Shown: one piece after another, positions 55,763 through 63,705 of the stretch
Layout: each line of letters opens with the position of its first letter
Numbering within the stretch: the stretch's first letter is position 1
Made by a program: the position numbers and the translations under genes
Assembly (NCBI RefSeq): GCF_004358755.1
Contig: NZ_SMZY01000001.1
Coordinates: 496,001-560,000, forward strand
Reading direction: 5' to 3'
DNA: 64,000 nt
DNA from: Peribacillus frigoritolerans
Lineage (GTDB): Bacteria > Bacillota > Bacilli > Bacillales > Bacillaceae
Notes under the pieces: model-generated
Databases searched by the model: none
What the model saw: only the letters and a program-made list of their open reading frames with translations
What the model was told of the DNA's origin: nothing

Positions 55763-56359
55763 ATGGTTAAGCGTCAAAATGAACTTGTCAAAAGAATGAC
55801 AGATGGGCAGCTGCTCCAGCAGCTCTATTTTACTCAAATTTTACTACTTACAATTTCCGTCTTTTTAAGTATGATGTTATTTAACAGATTGTCTGATTTT
55901 AAGGAAATATGGAGGCCAGAACTGGCAGAAATCCTGCTGTTTGGCGGATTGACTGCTGGTATTGTGCTGATTTTTGATTGGATCATCATGCGCACCATGC
56001 CAAAAGAATGGTATGATGATGGCGGCATCAATGAAAAAATGTTCAGACACCGTTCCTTGCTGCATATTTTCTTCCTGTGTCTGTTAATTTCCTTTACAGA
56101 AGAACTTTTATTTCGCGGTGTCATTCAGACTCATTTTGGCATTTGGACAGCAAGCATCATCTTTGCGGTCCTGCATTTTCGTTATTTAACAAAAGGTCTG
56201 CTGTTTATTATGGTGATGCTGATCAGTTTGCTGCTCGGGTTTGTGTATGATTGGACAGATAATTTATTCGTCACAGTTTTTGCACATTTCTTAATCGATT
56301 TGGTGTTTGCCATTCAAATTCGTTTGCAGTACATTAACGGAGGTGAAAAATATGAGTAA
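55763..56359 (+). CDS. ypbD: CPBP-family intramembrane metalloprotease YpbD
   Basis: A 198-residue polytopic membrane protein of the CPBP/Rce1-like (Abi) family. The active-site motifs are FTEELLFRGVIQ (Glu-Glu-x3-Arg), FAVLHF and TVFAHFLIDL. GAGTGATG ahead of the ATG at 55763 lies in the end of recS. The substrate is unknown. Its end overlaps the ypbE start region by eight bases, so these genes are probably cotranscribed. Confidence 0.88.
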   Translation: MVKRQNELVKRMTDGQLLQQLYFTQILLLTISVFLSMMLFNRLSDFKEIWRPELAEILLFGGLTAGIVLIFDWIIMRTMPKEWYDDGGINEKMFRHRSLLHIFFLCLLISFTEELLFRGVIQTHFGIWTASIIFAVLHFRYLTKGLLFIMVMLISLLLGFVYDWTDNLFVTVFAHFLIDLVFAIQIRLQYINGGEKYE

Positions 56360-57041
56360 AAATGAAGAACCAGCTTCGTCACGTGCTTCCAGGAAAAATA
56401 AGATAGATGAATACAAATCAAGAACTGGCAGCTATCCATCCAGAAGTGAACTTCATAAAAAGAAAGATAAAAAGAAATCAAAGTATAAATATCCCGCTAT
56501 AAGCATACTGGCCTTATTCTTTTTTCTGCTTCCCATAGTGTTTTACTACATTATTTCTTATTTTGATGACCGCAGTAAAACCGTCAATGGAGAAAATATT
56601 TCCGACTATGAAGATGTATTAATAAAATATGGTGATGAAGAGGAAGAAGAAGAACAGTCTTCTGACGAACAGTCCTTAGAAGAATCTGAAACAAAATCAC
56701 AAGAGGCTGATCAAGCGTCTGTAAGCTCAGCTGAAACCACTGTCAAAACAGACGCCGCACCTCAGCAAACTTCAGAGCCTGAACCTGAAAAAACACAGCC
56801 TGAACCTGAACCTGAACCTGAACCTGAACCTGAACCTGAACCCGAACCCGAACCCGAACCCGAACCAAAAGAAGAGTACAAAGTAATCGAACACACAGTG
56901 GGTCCTGAAGAAAATCTGTTCAGAATCTCTGTGAAATATTACAGTGACCGTTCAGGCGAAGCTTTAATTAAGCAGTGGAATCAGCTGAGCGGAGACGGTG
57001 TGTATGAAGGTCAAGTACTTAAAATACCGATCAAACAGTAA
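56352..57041 (+). CDS. ypbE: YpbE, single-pass membrane protein with a Pro-Glu linker and LysM domain
   Basis: A 229-residue protein: a basic cytoplasmic N-terminus, one transmembrane helix (about 53-75), an acidic Ser/Glu linker, a run of about a dozen Pro-Glu dipeptides (near residues 153-172), and a C-terminal LysM domain (IEHTVGPEENLFRISVKYYS) that binds peptidoglycan outside the cell. GGAGGTGA precedes the ATG at 56352. The Pro-Glu linker is encoded by a hexanucleotide tandem repeat. B. subtilis YpbE has the same layout. Confidence 0.9.
   Translation: MSKNEEPASSRASRKNKIDEYKSRTGSYPSRSELHKKKDKKKSKYKYPAISILALFFFLLPIVFYYIISYFDDRSKTVNGENISDYEDVLIKYGDEEEEEEQSSDEQSLEESETKSQEADQASVSSAETTVKTDAAPQQTSEPEPEKTQPEPEPEPEPEPEPEPEPEPEPEPKEEYKVIEHTVGPEENLFRISVKYYSDRSGEALIKQWNQLSGDGVYEGQVLKIPIKQ
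56776..56866 (+). repeat. Hexanucleotide CCTGAA/CCCGAA tandem repeat in ypbE
   Basis: Tandem six-base units encode Pro-Glu. The 5' part is CCTGAA and the last four copies are CCCGAA, so two homogenised blocks are visible. One short interruption (AAAACACAG) separates the first copies from the main run. Confidence 0.9.
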
Positions 57042-57067
57042 ACGCATGAACAGCATGCGTTTTTTTC
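57040..57067 (+). terminator. Terminator after ypbE
   Basis: AAACGCATG and CATGCGTTT pair around AACAG and are followed by further T residues. Confidence 0.9.
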
Positions 57068-57142
57068 ATGCTTGCTTTTCATATCAAGATGGACAACATC
57101 ATATAATCTGGTATAAGAAGAGAACCTTTCCCAGGAGATGTG

Positions 57143-57607
57143 ATGTGTGTGGAAAAGCAAATACAGCAGCTTAGTGAGTCTACCGACTTAGCGACTAAAC
57201 AAATGCTTCAGAGCGTGCTGAATAAAAAACGAAAATATGAGCGGTATAAAAAGAATTGTTTTAGGTGGCAGATGTTTACACTGACAGGCGGGATGGCTTT
57301 TTTTCTCTATTTTTATCAATTCATTGTTGTTCCTAATGGAAGCGATATTGGCTTCATGCTCGGTCAATTAGTTGGAAGCGCGTTTCACTTTTTCATCATA
57401 TTAACCATAGGGGCAGGGTATGCAACATCCCATTATTATAAGAAAAAAGAAGAAAAATACGAAAAGGAATATCATGGCTTAAGAACGGAAATCATCCGGA
57501 AAAGCTCTGAATTGTGGCCACAGCCTTATCACTGGAAAAAAAGAGGCGAGGTTTATGACATGATGAAGAAGGATTTTGATATTAACCTGTATTTTGAAAG
57601 CAAATAA
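57143..57607 (+). CDS. ypbF: YpbF family membrane protein (DUF2663)
   Basis: A 154-residue protein with two central transmembrane helices (about 44-62 and 71-91) and charged N- and C-termini. It matches the Bacillus YpbF family of unknown function and follows ypbE as in B. subtilis. AGGAG lies five bases before the ATG at 57143; a GTG six bases further on is an alternative. Confidence 0.85.
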   Translation: MCVEKQIQQLSESTDLATKQMLQSVLNKKRKYERYKKNCFRWQMFTLTGGMAFFLYFYQFIVVPNGSDIGFMLGQLVGSAFHFFIILTIGAGYATSHYYKKKEEKYEKEYHGLRTEIIRKSSELWPQPYHWKKRGEVYDMMKKDFDINLYFESK

Positions 57608-57676
57608 ATAGACGGAGTATAGAGGAATTTAGCAAATAACAGCGAATGTATGCTAAAACGTTAATGGGGTGATGCG

Positions 57677-58312
57677 ATGTTTGTTAAGAGTACGATGATT
57701 CCTAAAGCAAGAACAATTCATGCCGCAGCGGAGGATTCGCTGTTTACGGTGCTTGAAAAGCTGGAAAAACATAAGATTGATGGAATTCCAGTCTTGAAGG
57801 GGACGGCATACATAGGGATGATCACCCGTTATCACCTATATGAGCATTTTTTTGAGTCTAATGTGGAGAAAGACGAATACTTAAAAAACAAAAAAGCGGA
57901 AGAAATTGCCGTCAATCGGGATGTGTTCCTTGAAGGCGATGAGATTTTTGAAAAAACGCTGCTTCGGCTAAAAGACTTTCCGCTGATTGCCGTAGTCGGA
58001 GAAGAAAAGGAATACTTGGGTATTGTTACGAGATATGATGTTCTTGAACAATTCCAAAGCGCATTCGGAATGAATAAAAAAGGAGTCAGAATTGCATTTA
58101 CCTCAGTTGAAACAGAGGGCAGGATCGCAAGGCTGACAGAGCTTGCAAGGCAGTTTCATGAAGACATCATTTCCCTTGTCACGTTTGATGAAACCGAAAG
58201 CATGGTCAGAAGAATGGTCATGAAAATTGAAAAAAAGGACAATATCAGCCGGTTTATCGAAAGGATAGAAAAGTCAGGATTCAGAGTCCTCGATGTCCAC
58301 GAAGATGAATAA
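57677..58312 (+). CDS. CBS-domain pair protein
   Basis: A 211-residue protein with two CBS domains (about 1-60 and 75-135; DGIPVLKGTAYIGMITRYHLYEHF and GIVTRYDVLEQF) and a C-terminal ACT-like region of about 75 residues. This layout binds adenine nucleotides such as AMP, ATP or c-di-AMP in related proteins, but no ligand can be assigned here. GGGGTGATG lies before the ATG at 57677. It is monocistronic up to the following hairpin. Confidence 0.85.
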   Translation: MFVKSTMIPKARTIHAAAEDSLFTVLEKLEKHKIDGIPVLKGTAYIGMITRYHLYEHFFESNVEKDEYLKNKKAEEIAVNRDVFLEGDEIFEKTLLRLKDFPLIAVVGEEKEYLGIVTRYDVLEQFQSAFGMNKKGVRIAFTSVETEGRIARLTELARQFHEDIISLVTFDETESMVRRMVMKIEKKDNISRFIERIEKSGFRVLDVHEDE

Positions 58313-58357
58313 ACCTCCTTTCCCTACATATAAAAGTGTAGGGGAGGGATTTTTTTG
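58313..58357 (+). terminator. Terminator of the CBS gene, overlapping the next gene's ribosome binding site
   Basis: CCTCCTTTCCCTACA and TGTAGGGGAGGG pair, leading into TTTTTTT. The right arm contains GGGGAGGG, which is the only ribosome binding site for the TTG at 58355. Confidence 0.78.
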
Positions 58358-58744
58358 TTTAAACATGCCGCGTTTTTGATCATCGGGTACATATCTGCCT
58401 ATTTAGCATGTATTTGGATACCTGTACAGGTTCCGTTCCAGCTGTCTGAATTTATTATGATGCTTGTATTAAACCCTGCAAGATCTTTTTTATCAATGAT
58501 CCTATTTACAATCGGATTCATTCTGCACGCTTCTCTTATAAAAACGGCATTAAGACTAACATTAAAAATCGCAAGAAACGAAGGGGATGTGCTTGAGACG
58601 ACGATTAGTTATTGTGTTTTTATTAATTTTTATATATTATTTCAAATAGGATTTTGGCAAACTTTAGTATTAGCAGCTTTTACAGTTTTATATGGGCTGG
58701 CAGCGGCAAACCATCAACATTTCTCGCCTAAAAAAGCCCATTAA
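58355..58744 (+). CDS. Hypothetical four-helix membrane protein
   Basis: A 129-residue integral membrane protein with about four hydrophobic segments (near 5-25, 45-65, 85-100 and 103-120), which I do not recognise. The start is TTG at 58355, whose Shine-Dalgarno GGGGAGGG lies in the right arm of the upstream hairpin, so translation may be sensitive to that structure. It directly precedes the CarH-like regulator gene, but that gene has a separate promoter. No function can be given. Confidence 0.65.
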   Translation: MFKHAAFLIIGYISAYLACIWIPVQVPFQLSEFIMMLVLNPARSFLSMILFTIGFILHASLIKTALRLTLKIARNEGDVLETTISYCVFINFYILFQIGFWQTLVLAAFTVLYGLAAANHQHFSPKKAH

Positions 58745-58790
58745 GATTTTAAAGTACATATCTAATGAAAAAATTGCTGTAAATGCAGGA

Positions 58791-58834
58791 TTATTCATTT
58801 GTTATACAAAGTTTACACATGCTGTTTAATCCTA
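58791..58834 (+). promoter_or_regulatory. Predicted CarH-type operator: tandem 11-bp repeats
   Basis: Four consecutive 11-base units start at 58791, 58802, 58813 and 58824. Each has a T at its second position. Units 2 and 3 have the full T-n-n-ACA (TATACA and TACACA), unit 1 has TCA in place of ACA and unit 4 has AAT. T. thermophilus CarH is known to bind tandem 11-bp repeats of this type. The repeats overlap the -35 box of the promoter described next. Confidence 0.6.
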
Positions 58835-58840
58835 TATACT
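58812..58840 (+). promoter_or_regulatory. Sigma-A promoter of the CarH-like gene
   Basis: TTTACA at 58812-58817 and TATACT at 58835-58840 are separated by 17 bases, 37 bases before the start codon; the -35 element and spacer lie within the predicted operator repeats, which implies autorepression. Confidence 0.65.
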
Positions 58841-58876
58841 TTGAGTACAGTGATTTTTGTTATTGGAGGATTAGAT

Positions 58877-59797
58877 ATGTCTGGTCAAGAAGGCAAATAC
58901 AACATTAAGGCAGTTTCCAAAATGCTTGGAATCCAACCAGGGACATTAAGAGCTTGGGAAAGACGCTATAATATGATTGCACCGGTTCGAAATGATTCAG
59001 GGCACCGTTTATATACAGAAGAACATATAAAAATTGTTAAATGGCTGATCACGAAAGTAAATAAAGGCTTTACTATCAGCCAGGCAGTTAATTTGCTTGA
59101 AAACAGCGGCCTTGCATCAGAAGAGCCTCTTGCTGTGTCAGCAAGTTCCGATACACCTGACCATGCGCTGGATTTAACGGAAGAGCTGCTTTCGGCTTTG
59201 CTTTCATTTGATGAGAACCAGGCGCATGAACTATTGAACAAGGCTTTTAGTCTTTATTCAATTGACAAAGTCCTCATCGACATTTTAGGAACACTTCTCG
59301 TGAAAATCGGAGACATGTGGGAAAATGGCAAAATTACTTCTGCACATGAGCATTTTGCCTCGTCATTTCTCCGTTCGAGAATCGGGATTATCCTTCATAC
59401 CCTGCCTGTAAACGGACTGCTTCCAAAAGTAGTTTCCGTTTGCGGTCCAGGAGAGTGGCATGAACTGGGACTTCTGATCTTTACTCTTTATTTAAGGAGA
59501 AAAGGGTTTGAAGTCATTTATCTTGGGACGAGCATTGCCGACGGGGATATCGATATTGTCCTTGAAGAAGTAAATCCGAGGTTTTTATTCTACTCATGCA
59601 CTCTGCAGGAAAACGTTGCAAAAACGGTCGAGTCAGTTGAGGAGCTTTCAAAAAAATACAGCAGCTTGATCATAGGTCTCGGAGGCAACGCGTTTAATAA
59701 AGTTCCAAAAGAGCATTTGAAAAACTATGAATCATTTTTCGTCGGGGATACGAAAAACCAGTGGGACAATTGGCTTAAAGAACGCCTTTCAGTTTAA
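58877..59797 (+). CDS. CarH-like MerR-family regulator with adenosylcobalamin-binding domains
   Basis: A 306-residue regulator. Residues 8-75 form a MerR-type winged helix (YNIKAVSKMLGIQPGTLRAW, RRYN). Then comes a four-helix B12-cap domain with Trp148-x9-Glu158-His159, the CarH/LitR signature, and a Rossmann B12-binding domain with GEWHELG, which puts the lower-axial histidine at His195. CarH proteins bind adenosylcobalamin, form tetramers and repress DNA in the dark; light breaks the Co-C bond and releases DNA. The ATG at 58877 follows GGAGGA. Light sensing here is inferred from the motifs. No carotenoid or photolyase gene lies nearby. Confidence 0.85.
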   Translation: MSGQEGKYNIKAVSKMLGIQPGTLRAWERRYNMIAPVRNDSGHRLYTEEHIKIVKWLITKVNKGFTISQAVNLLENSGLASEEPLAVSASSDTPDHALDLTEELLSALLSFDENQAHELLNKAFSLYSIDKVLIDILGTLLVKIGDMWENGKITSAHEHFASSFLRSRIGIILHTLPVNGLLPKVVSVCGPGEWHELGLLIFTLYLRRKGFEVIYLGTSIADGDIDIVLEEVNPRFLFYSCTLQENVAKTVESVEELSKKYSSLIIGLGGNAFNKVPKEHLKNYESFFVGDTKNQWDNWLKERLSV

Positions 59798-59929
59798 CAC
59801 GGGCACCCCGAAATCTTTTGCTTGTCTTAATGGGTTAAGAGAGTGTAAACTTGTTAAAAATCAACGAACCATCCCATCTGTATTTCATATGATAAGGAAA
59901 AGGGCGTTCTGACGGCAGGAGGGTAAGGG

Positions 59930-60526
59930 ATGCGGCTAGAGCGATTGAACTATAACAAGATAAAAATCTTCTTAACAATAGACGATCTAATGGACAGAGG
60001 ACTTACGAAGGAAGACTTATGGAAAGATTCATTGAAAGTGCATCAGCTTTTCAGAGAAATGATGGATGAAGCAAGTGAAGAGCTTGGTTTTGAACCAAGC
60101 GGGCCAATTGCAGTTGAAGTATACTCTCTTCAAGCTCAGGGGATGGTCATCATCGTGACCAAAAATCATGAGGAAGAAGAGACTGATGAAGATTACGCAG
60201 ATGATTACATTGAGATGCAAGTGAAGCTCGATCAAAGCTATGATATTATTTTTGAATTCAATGAGTTTGAAGACATTATACAGCTTTCAAATGCACTCTT
60301 CTCGCAGGGAATTAAAGAAGGGGCCGTATACTCCCATCAGAACAGATTTTACTTCATGCTGGATGAGCATCAGCCGATCGAAGTGGATTCCTTAATTTCA
60401 ATCATCGCAGAATACGGTAATCCATCCATGATCTCCATTCATTATCTCCATGAATACGGAAAATGCTTAATGGCAGATGGTGCAATTGAAAAACTGCATC
60501 ACTACTATTGGAGTAAAACAAAATAA
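59930..60526 (+). CDS. mecB: Adaptor protein MecB (MecA paralogue)
   Basis: A 198-residue adaptor of the MecA family, which delivers substrates to ClpC-ClpP; B. subtilis MecB is YpbH and is located just before gudB. The N-terminal substrate-binding part (MRLERLNYNKIKIFLTIDDL) and the C-terminal ClpC-binding part (FEFNEFEDIIQLSNAL) are both seen, joined by a short acidic linker. GGAGGG precedes the ATG at 59930. Confidence 0.92.
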   Translation: MRLERLNYNKIKIFLTIDDLMDRGLTKEDLWKDSLKVHQLFREMMDEASEELGFEPSGPIAVEVYSLQAQGMVIIVTKNHEEEETDEDYADDYIEMQVKLDQSYDIIFEFNEFEDIIQLSNALFSQGIKEGAVYSHQNRFYFMLDEHQPIEVDSLISIIAEYGNPSMISIHYLHEYGKCLMADGAIEKLHHYYWSKTK

Positions 60527-60528
60527 CA

Positions 60529-60563
60529 AAAAACGCCTGCAGGCTACTGCAGGTTTTGTTTTT
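60529..60563 (+). terminator. Terminator after mecB
   Basis: CCTGCAG and CTGCAGG pair around GCTA, extended by A-T pairs, followed by TTTTGTTTTT. Confidence 0.85.
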
Positions 60564-60761
60564 GGATGTTGCCGTTTGTCATTTTGAAACTGTGCTCAAA
60601 AGATGGATTGACAAAAAAGACTAAATCCTCAATCAGTTAAAAATATTCGCTATTTTCAAACTTCAAACGGTAATATTTAACCAATTTTACCCATTAACAC
60701 CACAACATTGAAATCGCTTACAAAAATGGGTTTGTTTTTGTTTTATTTCTGCTTTTTCTAC

Positions 60762-60790
60762 TTTGCAGAAAACATCTGAAGGTGTATACT
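60762..60790 (+). promoter_or_regulatory. Putative sigma-A promoter of gudB
   Basis: TTTGCA and TATACT are 17 bases apart, about 58 bases before gudB. The 286-base gap upstream otherwise shows no ORF. Confidence 0.55.
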
Positions 60791-60848
60791 ATGTCATGAA
60801 AGGTGGACATTTCCACACAATTGAAAAGACAGTAGGAGGTTTACTCGA

Positions 60849-62120
60849 ATGGTAGCCGAAAAAAGCACCGATCATAAACGAGAAAAGCATGATGTGTTGA
60901 AATCAACACAAACGGTGATACATAAAGCCCTAGAGAAACTAGGATACCCTGAAGAAGTTTATGAATTATTAAAAGAACCCCTAAGAATGATGACGGTAAA
61001 AATACCTGTAAGAATGGATGACGGTTCAGTCAAGATTTTCACTGGCTACCGCGCCCAGCATAACGATGCAGTAGGACCTACTAAGGGCGGAATCAGGTTC
61101 CATCCGGGTGTAACCGAAACTGAAGTTAAAGCGCTGTCAATATGGATGAGTTTAAAGTGCGGCATTGTTGATTTGCCTTACGGCGGAGGAAAAGGCGGTA
61201 TTGTCTGTGATCCGCGTGATATGTCATTCCGTGAATTAGAGCGCCTGAGCCGCGGATACGTTAGAGCGATCAGCCAGATTGTCGGACCGACAAAAGATAT
61301 TCCTGCTCCGGATGTTTTCACCAATTCACAAATTATGGCATGGATGATGGATGAGTACAGCAGAATAGATGAATTTAATTCACCTGGATTCATTACAGGA
61401 AAGCCTTTAGTGCTTGGAGGTTCACATGGCCGGGAATCAGCGACTGCGAAGGGTGTTACGATTTGTATATATGAAGCTGCCAAGAAAAAAGGAATTGAGC
61501 TTAAGGGCGCCCGTGTTGTTGTACAGGGATTTGGAAATGCAGGAAGCTACTTAGCGAAATTCATGCATGATGCAGGTGCGAAAATTATTGGGATCTCAGA
61601 TGCGTACGGGGGTCTGCATGATCCAGAAGGTCTTGATATTGACTACTTGCTTGACCGCCGCGACAGCTTCGGAACAGTAACAAAGTTGTTCAATGATACC
61701 ATTTCAAATAAGGAACTGCTTGAGCTTGATTGTGATATTTTAGTGCCGGCTGCGATTGAAAATCAAATCACAGAAGAGAATGCACACTTAATCCGTGCAA
61801 GCATTGTTGTAGAAGCTGCAAATGGCCCGACGACGCTTGAAGCAACGCAAATCCTGACTGACCGCGGCATCCTTCTTGTGCCGGATGTATTGGCAAGCGC
61901 AGGAGGCGTTACCGTCTCTTACTTTGAATGGGTTCAGAACAACCAAGGCTATTACTGGTCCGAAGAAGAAGTTGAAGAAAAACTTGAAAAAGTGATGGTT
62001 AAATCCTTTAATAATATTTATGAAGCAGCACAGACACGACGTGTTGATATGCGGCTCGCAGCTTACATGGTCGGGGTCCGCAAAATGGCAGAAGCATCCC
62101 GCTTCAGAGGCTGGATCTAA
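60849..62120 (+). CDS. gudB: NAD-dependent glutamate dehydrogenase GudB
   Basis: A 423-residue catabolic glutamate dehydrogenase that feeds 2-oxoglutarate to the TCA cycle. The substrate-binding KGGIRFHPGV, the catalytic-lysine segment PYGGGKGGIVCDP, and the nucleotide-binding VVQGFGNAGSYLA are present. AGTAGGAGG precedes the ATG at 60849. The region TETEVKALSIWMS has no repeated VKA triplet, so the inactivating 9-bp duplication of B. subtilis 168 gudB is absent and the enzyme should be active. Confidence 0.96.
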   Translation: MVAEKSTDHKREKHDVLKSTQTVIHKALEKLGYPEEVYELLKEPLRMMTVKIPVRMDDGSVKIFTGYRAQHNDAVGPTKGGIRFHPGVTETEVKALSIWMSLKCGIVDLPYGGGKGGIVCDPRDMSFRELERLSRGYVRAISQIVGPTKDIPAPDVFTNSQIMAWMMDEYSRIDEFNSPGFITGKPLVLGGSHGRESATAKGVTICIYEAAKKKGIELKGARVVVQGFGNAGSYLAKFMHDAGAKIIGISDAYGGLHDPEGLDIDYLLDRRDSFGTVTKLFNDTISNKELLELDCDILVPAAIENQITEENAHLIRASIVVEAANGPTTLEATQILTDRGILLVPDVLASAGGVTVSYFEWVQNNQGYYWSEEEVEEKLEKVMVKSFNNIYEAAQTRRVDMRLAAYMVGVRKMAEASRFRGWI

Positions 62121-62144
62121 AATCAAATATTTGCATGAATTCAA

Positions 62145-62179
62145 GAAATCTCCTATCATTATTGATAGGAGATTTTTTA
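62145..62179 (+). terminator. Terminator between gudB and ypdA
   Basis: AAATCTCCTATCA and TGATAGGAGATTT are perfect arms around TTAT with T residues after. Confidence 0.93.
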
Positions 62180-62227
62180 TTTAATAGACAAACAGGACGA
62201 TTTTAGTTTTATTCAGGAGTGAACGCT

Positions 62228-63196
62228 TTGAAAACGGAACAGGTTATTATTATCGGCGGTGGGCCATGCGGATTAGCTGCAGGCATTGCCTTAAAAGAAA
62301 AAGGGATTAACCCTCTTATTATAGAAAAAGGAAACATCGTAAATTCCATTTACAACTACCCGACTCATCAGACGTTTTTCAGCTCAAGTGAAAAACTTGA
62401 AATCGGCGAAATTCCTTTCATTACAGAAAACAGGAAGCCATTTCGTATCCAGGCGCTCGCTTATTACAGAGAAGTGGTCAAGAGGAGCGGCTTAAGAATC
62501 AATGCTTTTGAAAAAGTAACTGAAGTATTGAGAGAAGGAACAGAATTTATTGTCAAAACGTCTAAAGCGGACTACCGAACTGATTTTATCGTGGCAGCAA
62601 CCGGCTATTACGATCATCCAAACTATATGAACATTGAAGGAGAAGATCTTCCAAAAGTGTTCCACTATTTTAAAGAAGGACATCCGTATTTCGACAAAGA
62701 TGTAGTTGTGGTAGGCGGGAAAAATTCAAGTGTGGACGCAGCGCTTGAACTTGTCCATGCCGGTGCCCGTGTAACGGTTATCTATAGAGGTGCAAATTAC
62801 TCTCCGAGCGTAAAGCCCTGGATTCTGCCGGAATTTGAGGCTCTTGTCAAAAACGGCACAATCAATATGGAATTCAACTCTATTTTGAAACGAATAACAG
62901 AAGAAGAAGTAACCTATGAAGTTGACTGCAAAGAAGAAAAAACGATCAAAAATGATTTTGTGTTTGCCATGACTGGATATCATCCTGATCATTCATTTTT
63001 GACTAAAATGGGTGTGGCAATTGACGAAACATCCGGCAGACCTGCTTTTTCCGAGGAGACAATGGAAACAAACGCAGAGGGTATCTATATTGCGGGTGTT
63101 ATCGCAGCAGGAAACAACGCAAATGAGATTTTTATTGAAAATGGCCGATTTCATGGCGGATTGTTGGCGAGTCATATTGCAGAGAAAATGAAATAA
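62228..63196 (+). CDS. ypdA: Bacillithiol disulfide reductase YpdA (Bdr)
   Basis: A 322-residue FAD/NADPH-dependent flavoenzyme. The N-terminal FAD motif IIIGGGPCGLAAGIAL holds the characteristic Cys14, and a second nucleotide-binding motif VVVGGKNSSVDAALEL lies near 164-179. YpdA/Bdr reduces oxidised bacillithiol. I chose TTG at 62228, eight bases after AGGAG, because it places the active-site cysteine at residue 14 as in characterised YpdA; a GTG at 62219 overlaps the ribosome binding site. It follows gudB as in B. subtilis. Confidence 0.93.
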   Translation: MKTEQVIIIGGGPCGLAAGIALKEKGINPLIIEKGNIVNSIYNYPTHQTFFSSSEKLEIGEIPFITENRKPFRIQALAYYREVVKRSGLRINAFEKVTEVLREGTEFIVKTSKADYRTDFIVAATGYYDHPNYMNIEGEDLPKVFHYFKEGHPYFDKDVVVVGGKNSSVDAALELVHAGARVTVIYRGANYSPSVKPWILPEFEALVKNGTINMEFNSILKRITEEEVTYEVDCKEEKTIKNDFVFAMTGYHPDHSFLTKMGVAIDETSGRPAFSEETMETNAEGIYIAGVIAAGNNANEIFIENGRFHGGLLASHIAEKMK

Positions 63197-63228
63197 AGAA
63201 AATGGCTTTCTGATAAGTCTATAAAATT

Positions 63229-63273
63229 AAGCAGGCTGGAAAAGGAATGGTTTTCCTGCCTGCTTTTTTTATA
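63229..63273 (+). terminator. Terminator after ypdA
   Basis: AAGCAGG-CTGGAAAA and TTTTC-CTGCCTGCTT pair and lead into TTTTTTT. Confidence 0.9.
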
Positions 63274-63302
63274 AGTATATTTAGTGGTATCAGTCGAAGT
63301 AG

Positions 63303-63405
63303 TGCAACCACTTTTAATGATGCAAAGAGTAATAAGTGGCCTCATTCTCCTTAGCGCAACCACTTTTAACGGTTCAAAGCATGACAAGTGGCGTCATTCC
63401 AAATA
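63303..63405. repeat. Short interspersed element, two direct copies before repeat locus D
   Basis: Two direct copies (about 63303-63353 and 63354-63405) share GCAACCACTTTTAA, then CAAAG, then AAGTGGC-TCATTC. CCACTT and AAGTGG can pair within each copy. A related copy lies at 3942-3993. Confidence 0.65.
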
Positions 63406-63409
63406 GTCT

Positions 63410-63703
63410 CCGGATCCTTATCTGCCTGTCGGAGCTGAACAGTCGGTTCCGCTTTTCTTATTGTCCAGCTCCACCTCCTAACTCCTCGGTCAGAACAAAT
63501 TCACCGAAAAAGTCAAACCCGGACTTTTCCGGTAAATTCTTATCTGCCTGTCGGAGCTGAACAGTCGGTTCCGCTTTTCTGGTTGTCCAGCTCCACCTCC
63601 TAACTCCTCGGTCAGAACAAATTCACCGAAAAAGTCAAACCCGGACTTTTCCGGTGAATTCTTATCTGCCTGTCGGAGCTGAACAGTCGGTTCCGCTTTT
63701 CTG
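63410..63703 (+). repeat. 120-bp palindromic repeat family, locus D (partial end plus two units)
   Basis: A partial 3' end (63410-63459) is followed by two nearly identical 122-base units at 63461-63582 and 63583-63703. Their inner stem is AATTCACCGAAAAAGTC against GACTTTTCCGGTGAATT (GGTAAATT in the first copy). The last unit ends TTCCGCTTTTC three bases before the stop codon of the minus-strand asparaginase gene. Confidence 0.9.
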
Positions 63704-63705
63704 GT

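Noticed and set aside
63336-63560. 74-codon ORF after ypdA
   Set aside because: It is built of repeat DNA of locus D and has no ribosome binding site.
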